DNA of 64,000 nucleotides, taken from the NCBI GenBank assembly GCA_963716585.1, contig CAVQTN010000002.1, positions 186,001-250,000 on the forward strand. Reading direction: 5' to 3'. Positions 16,357 to 27,600 of this stretch are shown piece by piece (position 1 is the first letter of the stretch; each line of letters opens with the position of its first letter). Below the pieces are notes generated by a model. That model ran no database searches and was not told where the DNA came from. It saw only the letters and a list, made by a program, of their open reading frames with translations. The translations under genes and the position numbers were made by a program. The DNA comes from JAICUY01 sp963716585. GTDB taxonomy: Bacteria; Chloroflexota; Limnocylindria; QHBO01.

Positions 16357-17212
16357 ATGGCTGACCTGATCGTGGCCGCCGCCACACCACTGCGGCGACG
16401 GCGGCGGGGACCTTGACCTCAACGCCATCGGACCGTACGTCGCCTTCCTCGAAGCGCATGGCGCCGACGGCGTGTTCGCCTGCGGCACCACCGGCGAGGG
16501 CGTGCTGCTGAGCGTCGATGAGCGGCGAAGCGTCGCCGAGGCGTTCCGCCCGGCGCTGACGGGCCGCCTGATCGTCCACGCCGGCGCGCAGACCACCGCC
16601 GATACCGTCGCCCTGGCGACCCACGCTCGGGAGATCGGCGCCGATGCCGTGGCGGTCATCCCGCCGCCCTACTTCGTGCTCGATGCCGACGCCCTGACCG
16701 CGCACATGGTCGCCGCCGCGCGCGCCTGCGCGCCGCTGCCCTTCTACGGCTACGCCTTCGCGCCGCGGTCGGGGTATCCGCTGAGCGTCGAGGTCGTCCG
16801 ACGCATCGGCCAGGAAGTCGACAACCTGGCGGGTCTGAAGGTCAGCGACGCGCCGTTCGAACGGGTGGAGCCCTACCTGCACTTGGGCCTTCCCCTCTTC
16901 GTCGGCTCGGAACCGCTGATCCCGCTGGCGCTGGCGGCGGGCGCGGTTGGCTCCGTTTCCGGCATGGCGGCGGCCTTCCCGGACGTGCTGCGCACGGCGG
17001 TCGACATGCCGGACGGTGCCGAACCCCGGCTGCGCGCACTACGCGAAGCGCTCGAGGCGAGCGGCCAGTTCATCGCATCGGTCAAGCACGTGCTCGGACG
17101 GCGTGGCGTGCCTGTCGGGCCGGACCTGCGCGCACCCCTTCGTCGCCTGACCGATGCGGAAGCGGCCGCGCTGGACCATGCGCTTGCAGCGCTCGAGATC
17201 CTGCCCGCGTGA
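16357..17212 (+). CDS. DapA/KDG-aldolase family lyase, interrupted by a frameshift
   Basis: Class I aldolase of the dihydrodipicolinate synthase/N-acetylneuraminate lyase group. ATG at 16357 reads MADLIVAAATPL, then the frame fails at CTGCGGCGACGG near 16392; the next frame continues DLDLNAIGPYVAFLEAHGAD and ACGTTGEG. The Schiff-base lysine is in NLAGLKVSD and the tyrosine in FYGYAFAP. The 856-base span is one base over 285 codons, matching one inserted base or two lost. Restored length about 284 residues is normal. The substrate is unlikely to be assigned from sequence. Divergent from the ferredoxin operon with a 119-bp gap. Confidence 0.8.
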
Positions 17213-17295
17213 GATCGGACGGCCAATCGGCCTAGCCGGCGAGCTACCGATCGGGCGAGTGACAGCACACATGGCGGCGTGGTCTTCTGCACGGC

Positions 17296-18477
17296 ATGAC
17301 AGGACCGATCCACGTGCGCATGGGCGCCGCACTGGCGTGCCTGGTGCTGTTGAGCAGCACCTCGGCCAGTCAGTCCGTCAGCTCTCCGGCGGGCGGGCCC
17401 GGATCAGCAGTCATCGGAGGCCCAGTCACGGCCCAACCTGGGCCACGTGCAACCGCCGACGCGCCAAGCAGTGGCACGGCCGCAAGTCCGACGGTCGGAG
17501 CCGCGACCCCAACGGGGACGGCCAGCGCGTCCGCGACGACGCCCGCGGCGAAGTCGACGCCGGGCACCACACTGAAACCGACTCCCACGCGCGCACCGAC
17601 ACCAGAGCCCACGCCGCACCGCACGGCCAAACCGACGCCGAAAGCGCCGCCACCGGTCTCCGCGTGCCGGCTGTTCGGGGTATCGAACGTCTGGAACCGG
17701 CGCGTTGACAGCCTGCCCGCCAGGTCGGACAGTGCCACGCTGATCGGCACGATCGGCGCAGGCAAGCCACTGCATCCAGATTTCGGCTCGTACGCCGGCT
17801 ACGGCATCCCGTACAACGTGGTGGGTGCCGGCACGCCAACATCGAAGGTGACATTCGACTACGCCGACGAGTCCGACGCCGGGCCGTATCCAATCCCCGC
17901 CACGCCGCGCATCGAAGCCGGCGGGGATCGGCACCTGCTGATCTGGGACACCGCAGCGTGTCGCCTGTACGAGCTGTATGCCGCGGAGCACACGAGCGAC
18001 GGCTGGCACGCTGGTTCGGGTGCCATCTGGAACCTGCGCTCGAACGCGCTCCGACCGGACGGCTGGACGAGCGCCGATGCCGCGGGCCTGCCGATCCTTC
18101 CCGGTTTGGTGCGCTACGACGAGCTCGCAGCCGGCGCCATCAATCACGCGATCCGCTTTACCGCGCCGGTGACGCGCAGCGCGCACATCTACCCGGCGCG
18201 TCACGATGCCGGCGCCGGTGGGTCAGCTGCCTTGCCACCCATGGGCCTGCGGGTCCGGCTGAAGGCCGGCTTCGACATGAGCAAGTTCAGCCCGCGCATG
18301 CGGGTGATCCTGGTGGCCATGCAGCGCTACGGCATGATCCTGGCCGACAATGGGTCTTCGTGGTTCTTCAGCGGTGCGTCGGACAGCCGTTGGAACGACG
18401 ACGAGCTGAATCAGCTGAAAGCGCTCAGCGGGGCGGACTTCGAGGCCGTGAACACGACCGGGTTCGTCAACGGCTGA
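17296..18477 (+). CDS. Secreted protein with Pro/Thr-rich linker, function unknown
   Basis: A 393-residue protein. A signal peptide (MGAALACLVLLSSTSAS, from ATG at 17320 or the ATG at 17296) is followed by ~80 residues of Ser/Thr/Pro/Ala repeats with TPEPTP and KPTPKAP. The folded part begins ACRLFGVSNVWNRRVD and contains HPDFGSYAGYGIPYNVVG, GDRHLLIWDTAACRLYELYA, AEHTSDGWHAGSGAIWNL and FSPRMRVILVAMQRYGMILA. This arrangement occurs in hypothetical secreted proteins of actinobacteria and Chloroflexota, but I know no activity. An Asp/His-rich core suggests an enzyme or binding domain. Confidence 0.75.
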   Translation: MTGPIHVRMGAALACLVLLSSTSASQSVSSPAGGPGSAVIGGPVTAQPGPRATADAPSSGTAASPTVGAATPTGTASASATTPAAKSTPGTTLKPTPTRAPTPEPTPHRTAKPTPKAPPPVSACRLFGVSNVWNRRVDSLPARSDSATLIGTIGAGKPLHPDFGSYAGYGIPYNVVGAGTPTSKVTFDYADESDAGPYPIPATPRIEAGGDRHLLIWDTAACRLYELYAAEHTSDGWHAGSGAIWNLRSNALRPDGWTSADAAGLPILPGLVRYDELAAGAINHAIRFTAPVTRSAHIYPARHDAGAGGSAALPPMGLRVRLKAGFDMSKFSPRMRVILVAMQRYGMILADNGSSWFFSGASDSRWNDDELNQLKALSGADFEAVNTTGFVNG

Positions 18478-18484
18478 CGCCCCT

Positions 18485-19099
18485 TCAGGCGTCGAGCTCC
18501 CCCGCAGTGACCCCACGACCAGCGACAACCGTGCGCTCATCCGACGGCCGAAGCGCGGCGTCGTTCATCTCGAAGCGGCTCGGCGGCGCGGCCGCGGCCA
18601 GACGCGCGATCTCGTCATCGGTCAGGTCGTAGCCAAAGCGAATGGCGGCCACATTCTCGTCCTTGAAGCGCGCCGGCAGAGAATCGCGGATGGCGGCCTC
18701 GTCGAACTCGATCGTCGCCAGCCGCAGCAGCCGGCCGAGCGCGATCATGTTGCCGAACAGCTCCTTGCCGAAGTGCTGCGAGCCGAGCGAGGCGAACGGG
18801 ATCTGCTCCCGCCCCTCGCCGCCGAGCCCCAGGTCGGTGACGACCTTGCGACCCCGGATGCGGAGGTGGCCCTTGTCGGCCAGCTTGAGCAGAATGTCCG
18901 CCTCCTCGATGACCGGGTTGGCGATCGGGACGTCGTCAAAGATGAGGAACGCGTCCGACATCGAGCCGCGGACGGAGGAGTCGTAGTCGAACAGCACGGT
19001 GACCTGCTTGCCCATCCGCGCCAGCAGCGCACCCATCACCCCCGCGATGACGCGCACCCCCTGACCGCCGACCCCGTCGAATGCAATCGAGGTGGCCAT
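18485..19099 (-). CDS. korC: 2-oxoacid:ferredoxin oxidoreductase, gamma subunit
   Basis: A 204-residue catalytic-complex subunit. GVGGQGVRVIAGVMGALLAR at the N-terminus is the signature of the gamma (POR/KOR C) domain, and VLFDYDSSVRGSMSDAFLIF continues the fold. Together with the alpha, beta and delta subunits it forms the enzyme that oxidatively decarboxylates a 2-oxoacid (2-oxoglutarate likely) with CoA and ferredoxin. The C-terminal ~50 residues after RFGYDLTDDE are extended and polar. Last gene of the korDABC operon, 2 bp after korB, and convergent with the secreted protein on the left. Confidence 0.92.
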   Translation of the reverse strand: MATSIAFDGVGGQGVRVIAGVMGALLARMGKQVTVLFDYDSSVRGSMSDAFLIFDDVPIANPVIEEADILLKLADKGHLRIRGRKVVTDLGLGGEGREQIPFASLGSQHFGKELFGNMIALGRLLRLATIEFDEAAIRDSLPARFKDENVAAIRFGYDLTDDEIARLAAAAPPSRFEMNDAALRPSDERTVVAGRGVTAGELDA

Positions 19100-19101
19100 A
19101 C

Positions 19102-20142
19102 CTAGACCGGTGCCTCCGGATCGACGCCGGCCGCGCGCAACGCCTCCTCGAGGGTCATCTCGCGCTTGGCGACCCGCAGCTTCAGCTCTGATGGCAGCTG
19201 CGCCATGAGTGCCGCCTTGCGCTGCGATTCGGCGCGGCGCGCGGCGCGGTCGTCATCCGTTGCCGTCGCGCCGGCCTGGCCTGGTGTCTCGGTGGCAGAG
19301 GTGAGCGGCCCGGCCGGCTGCGGGGGCAGCTCCGCGGGCGCGTGTCCGTTGCCGTTGGCCGAGGCCCGGTTGGCATCGGTCTTCAACGGGTACAGCACCC
19401 CGAGCTGGAACGGCTCGAGGTGATCGGCATCCTTCGGGGCGCGCTTATAGGTCTTCCGATAGAAGTTGAGCATCTCGTTGGCGCTGGCGAAGCCGATGCG
19501 CCGGCCGTTGTTCTCAATGCACTGGCTGGTGATGTCGACCAGGCTGAAGCCGTCGTGCTCGATCGCGTCGCGGATGGCGTTGCGCATGTGGAGCTGGTGA
19601 TAGACCGTCGTCTTGGCGTAGAGCGCATGCGGGCTGGAACGGACGATCGCCTGCAGGTTCACCGGCGTGTTCGGATTCCCCGCAGGACTCGACAGGGTCT
19701 TCGTGCCGGTCGGGGTGGTCGGCCCGGTCTGGCCGCCGGTCAGGCCGTAGATCTCATTGTTGTTGCACAGCACGGTGACACGCGCATCGCGTCGGATGGA
19801 GTGCAGGAGATGATTGCCGCCGATGCTGGCCGTGTCGCCATCACCAGCGACGACGATGACGTGCATCTCGGGACGCACCGTCTTGATCGCCTCGGCGATG
19901 GGCAGCGTGCGACCGTGCAGCGTGTAGACGCTCTCGTAGTTGAGGTAGGAGCCCATCCTGCCGGTACAGCCGATACCGGTGACGATGATCGTGTTCGTCT
20001 CGTCGAGGCCCATCTCGTCGAGCACCATGGCCAGCTGCATCATGATCGTGCCGATGCCGCAGCCCGGACACCAGATGGTCGGCAGCAGGTTGGTCTTGAT
20101 GCGGCGCTTGTAGCCGAGCTCGGCCATTGGAGCTTCGGGCAT
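19102..20142 (-). CDS. korB: 2-oxoacid:ferredoxin oxidoreductase, beta (TPP-binding) subunit
   Basis: A 346-residue subunit binding thiamine pyrophosphate. CPGCGIGTIM near the N-terminus and AGDGDTASIGGNHLLHSIRR carry the TPP/Mg motif, followed by NNEIYGLTGGQTGPTTPTG, typical of the KorB subgroup. Usual KorB is ~280-290 residues; here a polar tail of ~80 residues (SANGNGHAPAELPPQ and RAARRAESQRKAALMAQL) is added, ending in a predicted helix EEALRAAGVD. ATG at 20142 overlaps the alpha stop as TGATG. Substrate choice between 2-oxoglutarate and other oxoacids is not fixed by sequence. Confidence 0.92.
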   Translation of the reverse strand: MPEAPMAELGYKRRIKTNLLPTIWCPGCGIGTIMMQLAMVLDEMGLDETNTIIVTGIGCTGRMGSYLNYESVYTLHGRTLPIAEAIKTVRPEMHVIVVAGDGDTASIGGNHLLHSIRRDARVTVLCNNNEIYGLTGGQTGPTTPTGTKTLSSPAGNPNTPVNLQAIVRSSPHALYAKTTVYHQLHMRNAIRDAIEHDGFSLVDITSQCIENNGRRIGFASANEMLNFYRKTYKRAPKDADHLEPFQLGVLYPLKTDANRASANGNGHAPAELPPQPAGPLTSATETPGQAGATATDDDRAARRAESQRKAALMAQLPSELKLRVAKREMTLEEALRAAGVDPEAPV

Positions 20143-21278
20143 CAGCCGATCCCCAGCGGCGAGGAGGCGACGCGTTCGGCCGGCTGCTCCGGTACGGGCG
20201 GCTCCGAGGGACCGCCCGCAAGGACGCGCTCGAGGCCGTCGCGGACTGCCTCGAGCGAGATGCGACCGCCGAGCAGGGGAACGCGCTTGACCTCGCGCCG
20301 GATGGCGAGCTCGACCATGTCGGCGTACTGGCCATCGTTGGCCTCGATGCACACGATCTGTTCGTACCGATCGGCAATGGCGCGCAGCTCGTCGCCGAGG
20401 ATCGGATGGATGCGAATCGGCCGGAAGAGCGCGTGGTCGGGGGCAAGGGGCGAGGCGACGCGCGAGACGATCCCGTAGCAGATCACGAGCACCGGCGCGT
20501 CGACGTTCCAGGCGTGCTCGTAGTGCGCGTAGCGTGCGGCGACTTCGTGGTGCCGATGTTTGGCGTCGTAGTACTGGCGCATGTATTCGTCGGCATCGGC
20601 GGTCGCGGGCTCACCGGCGTTCGGGCCCGACTCGTACATGAGCACCCCGGCGAAGAAGCGCGGCTTGCCCTTGTCGTGCTTCCCGAGGGCTGCGGTCTCG
20701 CGCGGCACGACGCTCACCGACGCGGCGATCTCGTCGAGATCAACCACCTCGTTGAGGTGGGCCACGAAGGTGTCCGAAAAGACGACAACCGGCGAGCGCG
20801 ACTCCTCGGCGGCATTGAACGCGTCGACCGTCACGCGGAAGGCTTCCTCCACGCCATTCGGATAGAACGCGATGGGCGTGTAATCGCCGGTCGAGCCGTA
20901 GCGGGCCTGCATGATGTCGCCCTGGCCGGGCATGGTCGGCATGCCGGTCGCGGGGCCCACCCGCTGCACGTCGACCAAGACGCACGGTACGCCGACCTTC
21001 TGGGCATAGCCAACCGCCTCCTGCATCAGGCTGAAGCCGGGACCGGAGGTCGCGGTGAAGGACTTCGCACCGGCCAGCGAGGCCCCGATGATGGCGTTCA
21101 CCGACGCGATCTCGTCCTCCGCCTGCAGGAAACGGAACTCAGGGTGCTCGGCGGTGTAGCCGGAGGCGACGTTCAGGATCTCGGTCGACGGGCTGATCGG
21201 GTAGCCGGCGTAGTAGCTCGCCCCCGCGGCGAGCGCACCGCGGAAGACCGCCTCGTTGCCCTGGGTCAGCTTGCGCAT
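20142..21278 (-). CDS. korA: 2-oxoacid:ferredoxin oxidoreductase, alpha subunit
   Basis: A 378-residue subunit. QGNEAVFRGALAAGASYYAG and YPISPSTEILNVAS are the pyruvate/2-oxoacid ferredoxin oxidoreductase N-domain, with AEDEIASVNAIIGASLAG carrying the Glu that contacts TPP and TATSGPGFSLMQEAVGYAQ the nearby loop. The C-terminal transketolase-like domain begins near DAPVLVICYGIVSRV. No N-terminal gamma domain is fused, so gamma is supplied by korC. Operon order D-A-B-C; 9-bp gap from korD. Confidence 0.93.
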   Translation of the reverse strand: MRKLTQGNEAVFRGALAAGASYYAGYPISPSTEILNVASGYTAEHPEFRFLQAEDEIASVNAIIGASLAGAKSFTATSGPGFSLMQEAVGYAQKVGVPCVLVDVQRVGPATGMPTMPGQGDIMQARYGSTGDYTPIAFYPNGVEEAFRVTVDAFNAAEESRSPVVVFSDTFVAHLNEVVDLDEIAASVSVVPRETAALGKHDKGKPRFFAGVLMYESGPNAGEPATADADEYMRQYYDAKHRHHEVAARYAHYEHAWNVDAPVLVICYGIVSRVASPLAPDHALFRPIRIHPILGDELRAIADRYEQIVCIEANDGQYADMVELAIRREVKRVPLLGGRISLEAVRDGLERVLAGGPSEPPVPEQPAERVASSPLGIG

Positions 21279-21287
21279 CGGTCTCGG

Positions 21288-21602
21288 TCAGGCATCCGTC
21301 CCGGCGGGTTCCTTCGCGCGATTGGCATGCGCCGCGACCGCCGAGGGGATCATCTCGATGGCCAGGTCCGGGCAGTAGCGCTCGCACAGTCCGCAGAGGA
21401 TGCAGTTGTCCTCTTCGAGGATCGCATCGTTCCGCAGGACCAGGGTGTCCTTGGGGCAGATCTCGATGCAGATGTCACATCGCTTGCAGAAGACCGGGTT
21501 CCAGGTGATGTTCGCGTAGTCGACCCAGCGGATGCCGTCGTGGTGGTCGTCGGAGGTTCCCGATCCGAAGCTGATCGCTTCGTCGGCGCGTTCGCGTGTC
21601 AT
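21288..21602 (-). CDS. korD: 2-oxoacid:ferredoxin oxidoreductase, delta (2x4Fe-4S) subunit
   Basis: A 104-residue ferredoxin-like subunit with two 4Fe-4S clusters: CKRCDICIEICPKDTL and CILCGLCERYCPDLAIEM. Both C-x2-C-x2-C-x3-C sets are complete. It transfers electrons from the TPP site to soluble ferredoxin. First gene of the operon; it follows the giant surface-protein gene on the same strand with only 27 bp between, so korD may share its transcript or use a promoter inside the giant gene's end. Confidence 0.9.
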   Translation of the reverse strand: MTRERADEAISFGSGTSDDHHDGIRWVDYANITWNPVFCKRCDICIEICPKDTLVLRNDAILEEDNCILCGLCERYCPDLAIEMIPSAVAAHANRAKEPAGTDA

Positions 21603-21629
21603 GGGCCAACGATGATAGCCCGCCCGGAG

Positions 21630-24600
21630 CTAGGGTGCGGGTCGCAGGGCGATGAGCTGTCCGATGTTGTGGGCCGCGCTGGCGGCCGTGGCGACCCGCG
21701 TGCCGGTCGCCCCGCTGGCCGGGTTGGACTGGTCGTCGAGGGTGGCGGTCAGCTTGCTGCTGACCCCGGTGGGCGACACGATCTCGACGCGCTCGGTCAT
21801 GCCCGCCGGCGGGCTGATGGTGATCTTGCCGACGATGCCGTAGAAGCCGACCAGCCAGGTGTTGGGCAGCGCCAGGGTCAGTGACGGGGCGGTCATGGCG
21901 GTCGCGCTGTTGTTGGCCTGCCCGGCATGGGCCACCACCGGGTTGGCGGTGTCGACGCCGCTGTAGGCGGCGATGGTGCCCACCGCCGTGGCGGCCAGCG
22001 AGAAGCTCCAGGTGTAGCTCGCCGGCTCGGCGCCGCCGGCGAGGTGCACGAAGACCGCCTGCGTGAAGGTCGTGGCCCGCGCGTCGCTGCGCACCAGGCT
22101 CCAGCCGGCGGGGGCGCTGATGGTCGGCGTGCCGCGCACGGTCACGGCGGCCAGCAGCACGTCACCGGCCAGCGTGGCGGCCGGCCGTGACACGAGCAGG
22201 CTGGTGGTGCTGGCATTCGTGCCGCTGGCCACGCCGCGGAAGGTGATCCCGCCCGAGCCGGTGGGGTTGACGGTGAGGCTGACCGTCACCGACGAGGAGT
22301 CGGCGCTGCCGTCGTTGGCGTGGTAGCTGAACGCGTCGGGCCCGGTGTAGCCGGCGTTCGGCGTGTAGCTGAAGCTGCCGTTCACGTTGAGGGTCAGGCT
22401 GCCATGGCTGACGGTGGAGGTCAGGATCGCGCTGAGGCTGTCACCGTCCGGATCGGTGTCATTGCCCAGCACGCCGGGCGCCCCCTGCACCAACGGCGTG
22501 TCCTGGCTGGTGGCATAGCTGTCGGCGGTGGCCAGCGGCGGGTTGTTGGGTGGCGGTGGGCCGCCGGCTCCGGGTCGCAGGGCGATGAGCTGTCCGATGT
22601 TGTGGGCCGCGCTGGCGGCCGTGGCGACCCGCGTGCCGGTCGCCCCGCTGGCCGGGTTGGACTGGTCGTCGAGGGTGGCGGTCAGCTTGCTGCTGACCCC
22701 GGTGGGCGACACGATCTCGACGCGCTCGGTCATGCCCGCCGGCGGGCTGATGGTGATCTTGCCGACGATGCCGTAGAAGCCGACCAGCCAGGTGTTGGGC
22801 AGCGCCAGGGTCAGTGACGGGGCGGTCATGGCGGTCGCGCTGTTGTTGGCCTGCCCGGCATGGGCCACCACCGGGTTGGCGGTGTCGACGCCGCTGTAGG
22901 CGGCGATGGTGCCCACCGCCGTGGCGGCCAGCGAGAAGCTCCAGGTGTAGCTCGCCGGCTCGGCGCCGCCGGCGAGGTGCACGAAGACCGCCTGCGTGAA
23001 GGTCGTGGCCCGCGCGTCGCTGCGCACCAGGCTCCAGCCGGCGGGGGCGCTGATGGTCGGCGTGCCGCGCACGGTCACGGCGGCCAGCAGCACGTCACCG
23101 GCCAGCGTGGCGGCCGGCCGTGACACGAGCAGGCTGGTGGTGCTGGCATTCGTGCCGCTGGCCACGCCGCGGAAGGTGATCCCGCCCGAGCCGGTGGGGT
23201 TGACGGTGAGGCTGACCGTCACCGACGAGGAGTCGGCGCTGCCGTCGTTGGCGTGGTAGCTGAACGCGTCGGGCCCGGTGTAGCCGGCGTTCGGCGTGTA
23301 GCTGAAACTGCCGTTCACGTTGAGGGTCAGGCTGCCATGGCTGACGGTGGAGGTCAGGATCGCGCTGAGGCTGTCACCGTCCGGATCGGTGTCATTGCCC
23401 AGCACGCCGGGCGCCCCCTGCACCAACGGCGTGTCCTGGCTGGTGGCATAGCTGTCGGCGGTGGCCAGCGGCGGGTTGTTGGGTGGCGGTGGGCCGCCAG
23501 CTCCGGGTCGCAGGGCGATGAGCTGTCCGATGTTGTGGGCCGCGCTGGCGGCCGTGGCGACCCGCGTGCCGGTCGCCCCGCTGGCCGGGTTGGACTGGTC
23601 GTCGAGGGTGGCGGTCAGCTTGCTGCTGACCCCGGTGGGCGACACGATCTCGACGCGCTCGGTCATGCCCGCCGGCGGGCTGATGGTGATCTTGCCGACG
23701 ATGCCGTAGAAGCCGACCAGCCAGGTGTTGGGCAGCGCCAGGGTCAGTGACGGGGCGGTCATGGCGGTCGCGCTGTTGTTGGCCTGCCCGGCATGGGCCA
23801 CCACCGGGTTGGCGGTGTCGACGCCGCTGTAGGCGGCGATGGTGCCCACCGCCGTGGCGGCCAGCGAGAAGCTCCAGGTGTAGCTCGCCGGCTCGGCGCC
23901 GCCGGCGAGGTGCACGAAGACCGCCTGCGTGAAGGTCGTGGCCCGCGCGTCGCTGCGCACCAGGCTCCAGCCGGCGGGGGCGCTGATGGTCGGCGTGCCG
24001 CGCACGGTCACGGCGGCCAGCAGCACGTCACCGGCCAGCGTGGCGGCCGGCCGTGACACGAGCAGGCTGGTGGTGCTGGCATTCGTGCCGCTGGCCACGC
24101 CGCGGAAGGTGATCCCGGTGCCGGGCGCGCTGACGGTCACGCTGACGGTGGCCGCGGCCGAGAAGTCCGTGCCATCGGAGACGCGATAGGTGAACGCGTC
24201 GGGGCCGGTGTAGCCGGCGTTTGGCGTGTAGAGCACGCTGGCGGTATCGCTGTTCGGGCTGCCGGCGGCACATGCCACGGCCCCGATCGCGCCCAGCGCG
24301 CCATGGCTCGGTGCGCCGACGATGCTGAACGTCAGCTCGCAGGTCTCGAGGTCATGGCCGGTGAGGGTCACGCTGCTCGCGGTGTCCCGGGCTGTGGCGA
24401 GGCTCACCGCATCGGCGCTCGGGACGTTGTTGGCGACCGTGCTGACCGTGATGCTGACCGTCGCCGCAGCCGAGAAGTCGGTGCCATCGGAGACGCGGTA
24501 CGTGAACGAGTCGGGGCCGTGGTAGCCGGCGGTCGGGGTGTAGAGGACGGTCGCGCCGTCGCTGTTCGGCGAACCGGCCGTGCATCCCAGCGCACCGATC

Positions 24601-27600
24601 GCGCCCAGCGCCCCGTGGCTCGGGCCCGCCACGATGCTGAAGGCGAGCTCGCAGGTCTCGGGATCGTGGCCGGCAAGGCCGACGCTGAGGGCGGTATCCT
24701 GCGGGGTCGTGCCGCTCGCCGCATCGGCCGTGGGCACCGTGTTCGGCGGTGGTCCGGCGCTGCTCGGGCGAAGGGCGACCAGCTGGCCGATGCTCGTGCC
24801 CGCGGCGGAGGCCGTGGCGATCCGCGTGCCGGTGGCGCCGATGCCGGGGTTGTTCTGATCGGCCAGCTCGATCGTGAGCTTGCTGGCGACTCCGGTGGCC
24901 GTCGTGGCCTCGGTTCGTTCGGTCATGCCGGCGGGCGGCGTCACGCTGTTGGCGCCGGTCACGCCGAAGAAGCCGAGGAGCCTGCTGGCTACCGACGTGG
25001 TGGCGGATGGGGCCGTGAGCGACGTGGAGCTCGCATTTGACTGGCCCGAGTGCGCCGCGATCGGGTTCACGGTGTCGACGCCGATATACGAGGCCACGCT
25101 GCCGACGGCGGTGGCATTGGCCGAGAAGGAGAAGGTGTAGCTGGCAGGCTCGGCGCCACCGGCGACATGGATATAGACGGCCTGCGTGAAGGTCGTGCCG
25201 CGGACGTCACTGCGCACGAGGCTCCAGCCGACGGGAGTGGTGATCGTCGGCGTGCCGCGCACGGCGACCGATGCCACCAGGACGTCGCCGGTGAGTGTGC
25301 CGGTTGGCCGCGGCAGGACCAGGCTGTTGGTCGCGGCGTTGCCGGCGCTCGCGGCGGCGCGCAGGACGATCCCCGTCGAGGCGGGCGGCGCCCCGTGCAC
25401 GGATCGCGTGCCGGAGTCGGTGAACGTGCTGCCGGCGATCGGCAGGAAGACCCAGTCGTAGGTCGACGCGTGGAGGGTGAGCTTCATGATGCCGAACGTC
25501 GTGTCGTTGCGCACCTGGCTCGTCGGCAGCGGCGTGGTCAGGCCGTGATGGCCCTCGCCGCCCGTGCCGACGGTGAACTGGGTAATGCCGTACGTCGGAT
25601 CCGACACCGGCGGTGAGGCGAGCGTGTCGCCCGCGCGCTGCGGCATCGTGCGTTCGTAGATGTGATCGTGGCCGTCGAGAAGGAGATCGACGCCGGCAGC
25701 GTACAGGTCGTCCCACAGCGGCTGCAGCGCGGTCGTGGTTGTGGTACCCGAGCTCCACCGCGGGCGGTGCCAGGCGGCGATGACGTTCATCGAGCTGTGG
25801 GCCGCGAGATCGGCCTTGAGCCACAGCTCCTGGGGCGAGCCGGCATTGCAGCCGCCCACCAGGGCGCACTCGCTGTCGAGGTTGACGATGTGCCAGTTGC
25901 TGCTCGGGATGTCGTAGCTGTAGTAGCTCTTCCCGTTGCCATCGGTCGCGGCCGCGCCGTAGTAGCCGTTGTAGCCGGCCAGGCTGTTCGTGACGCCCAG
26001 GCCCCAGTCGTGGTTGCCCGGCAGCGGGCGCGTGCGGTTCTTGACGGCGGCTGTGCCCCACGGCGTGGTGGCGTAGCAGTTCGTGAACTCCGCGGCGGTG
26101 CCGTTGTCGTAGACGTTGTCGCCGGTCGTCCACACAGCGCCGTCGATCCCGGCGATGACGTTGCCGCTGGCGGTGTCCTCGGTAACGGCGCACGATGCGA
26201 TGTCACCGACCCCGACGAAGACCGGATCCGCACTCGGAACGGTGTGGAAGGTCCAGGTCGGGCCGGTCCGGGTGGTGACGCCATCACTGACGGTCGCGTA
26301 CCACTCGTATGACTGGCCCGCCCCGAGGCTCGCCCACGCCTTGGTCGTGTTGGTGCCGGACGGCACGCCGGTGTTCGGAGTACCGATCTGAACGAAGTTG
26401 CCGCTGGCGAACGGCCGCCCGAAGAACGTGACCGTCAGGGCGTCACCATCGGTATCCGACACCCCGACGCTCAGGGTCGGTGACAGTGCGACGCCGCTCG
26501 CCCCGTTCGTTGGCGCGTTGACCGTCGGCAGGTCAGGCGCGTGGTTGCCGGGCGGCGCGGCATGGACCGATCCGGTGCCGGCATCGGCGAACGTGCCGCC
26601 TGCGACCGGCAGGAAGACCCAGTCGTAGGTCGTCGCGTGCAGGGTGAGCTTCAGGATCCCGAACGTCGTGTCGTTGGTCACCTGGCTCGTCGGCAGCGGC
26701 GTCGTGAGGCCGTGATGGCCTTCGCCGCCGGTCCCCACCGTGAACTGGCGGATGCCATACGTGGGATCCGAGACTGGCGGCGAGGACAGCGTGGCACCCG
26801 CCTTCATGGGTGCGGTGCGCTCGTAGATGTGGTCGTGTCCGTCGAGCAGCAGGTCGACGCCCGCGGCATAGAGGTCGTCCCACAGCGGCTGAAGGGCAGT
26901 CGTCGTCGTGGTGCCGGAGCTCCAGCGCGGGCGGTGCCACTCGGCGATGACGTTCTTGCTGGCGTTGGCCGCCAGGTCGTTGGCGAGCCACAGCTCCTGT
27001 GCTGAGCCCGCATTGCAGCCGCCCACCAGGGCGCACTCGGTATCGAGGTTGACGATGTGCCAGTTGCTGCCGGGAATGTCGTAGGAGTAGTAGCTCTTGC
27101 CGTTGGCGTCGGTCGCAGCGGCTCCGAAGTAGCCGTTGTAGCCGGCGAGGCTGTTGGTGTTGCCGACGCCCCAGTCGTGGTTGCCGGTGACCGGGCGGGT
27201 GCGGCTCTTGACACCGGGGCTGCCCCACGGCGTGGTGGCATAGCAGTTCGTGAACTCGCTCGCCAGGCCGTTGTCGTACACGTTGTCGCCCGTCGTCCAG
27301 ACGGCGCCGTCGATGCCGGCGATGATGTTGCCGGTGGCCGTGTCGTCGGTGATGGCGCAGGAGGCGATGTCACCCGCACCCACGAACACCGGGTCGGTGC
27401 TGGCGACGGTGTGGAACGTCCAGGTCGGGCCGGTGCGCGTCGAGGTGCCGTCGTCGGCCGTCGCATACCACTCATAGGTCTGCCCGGCGCCGAGGCCGCC
27501 CAGGTGGCAGTCGCGTTCGAGCCGGAGGCAACGCCGGTGCTCTGGCCGATCTGCGTGAATTGACCGCTCGCCAGCGGGCCGGCCCCAGAACGTGACGGTC

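Noticed and set aside
21633..24116. Repeat array considered as CRISPR or transposon
   Set aside because: Units are 933 bp, in frame and coding; there are no short direct repeats with spacers, no transposase and no terminal inverted repeats.
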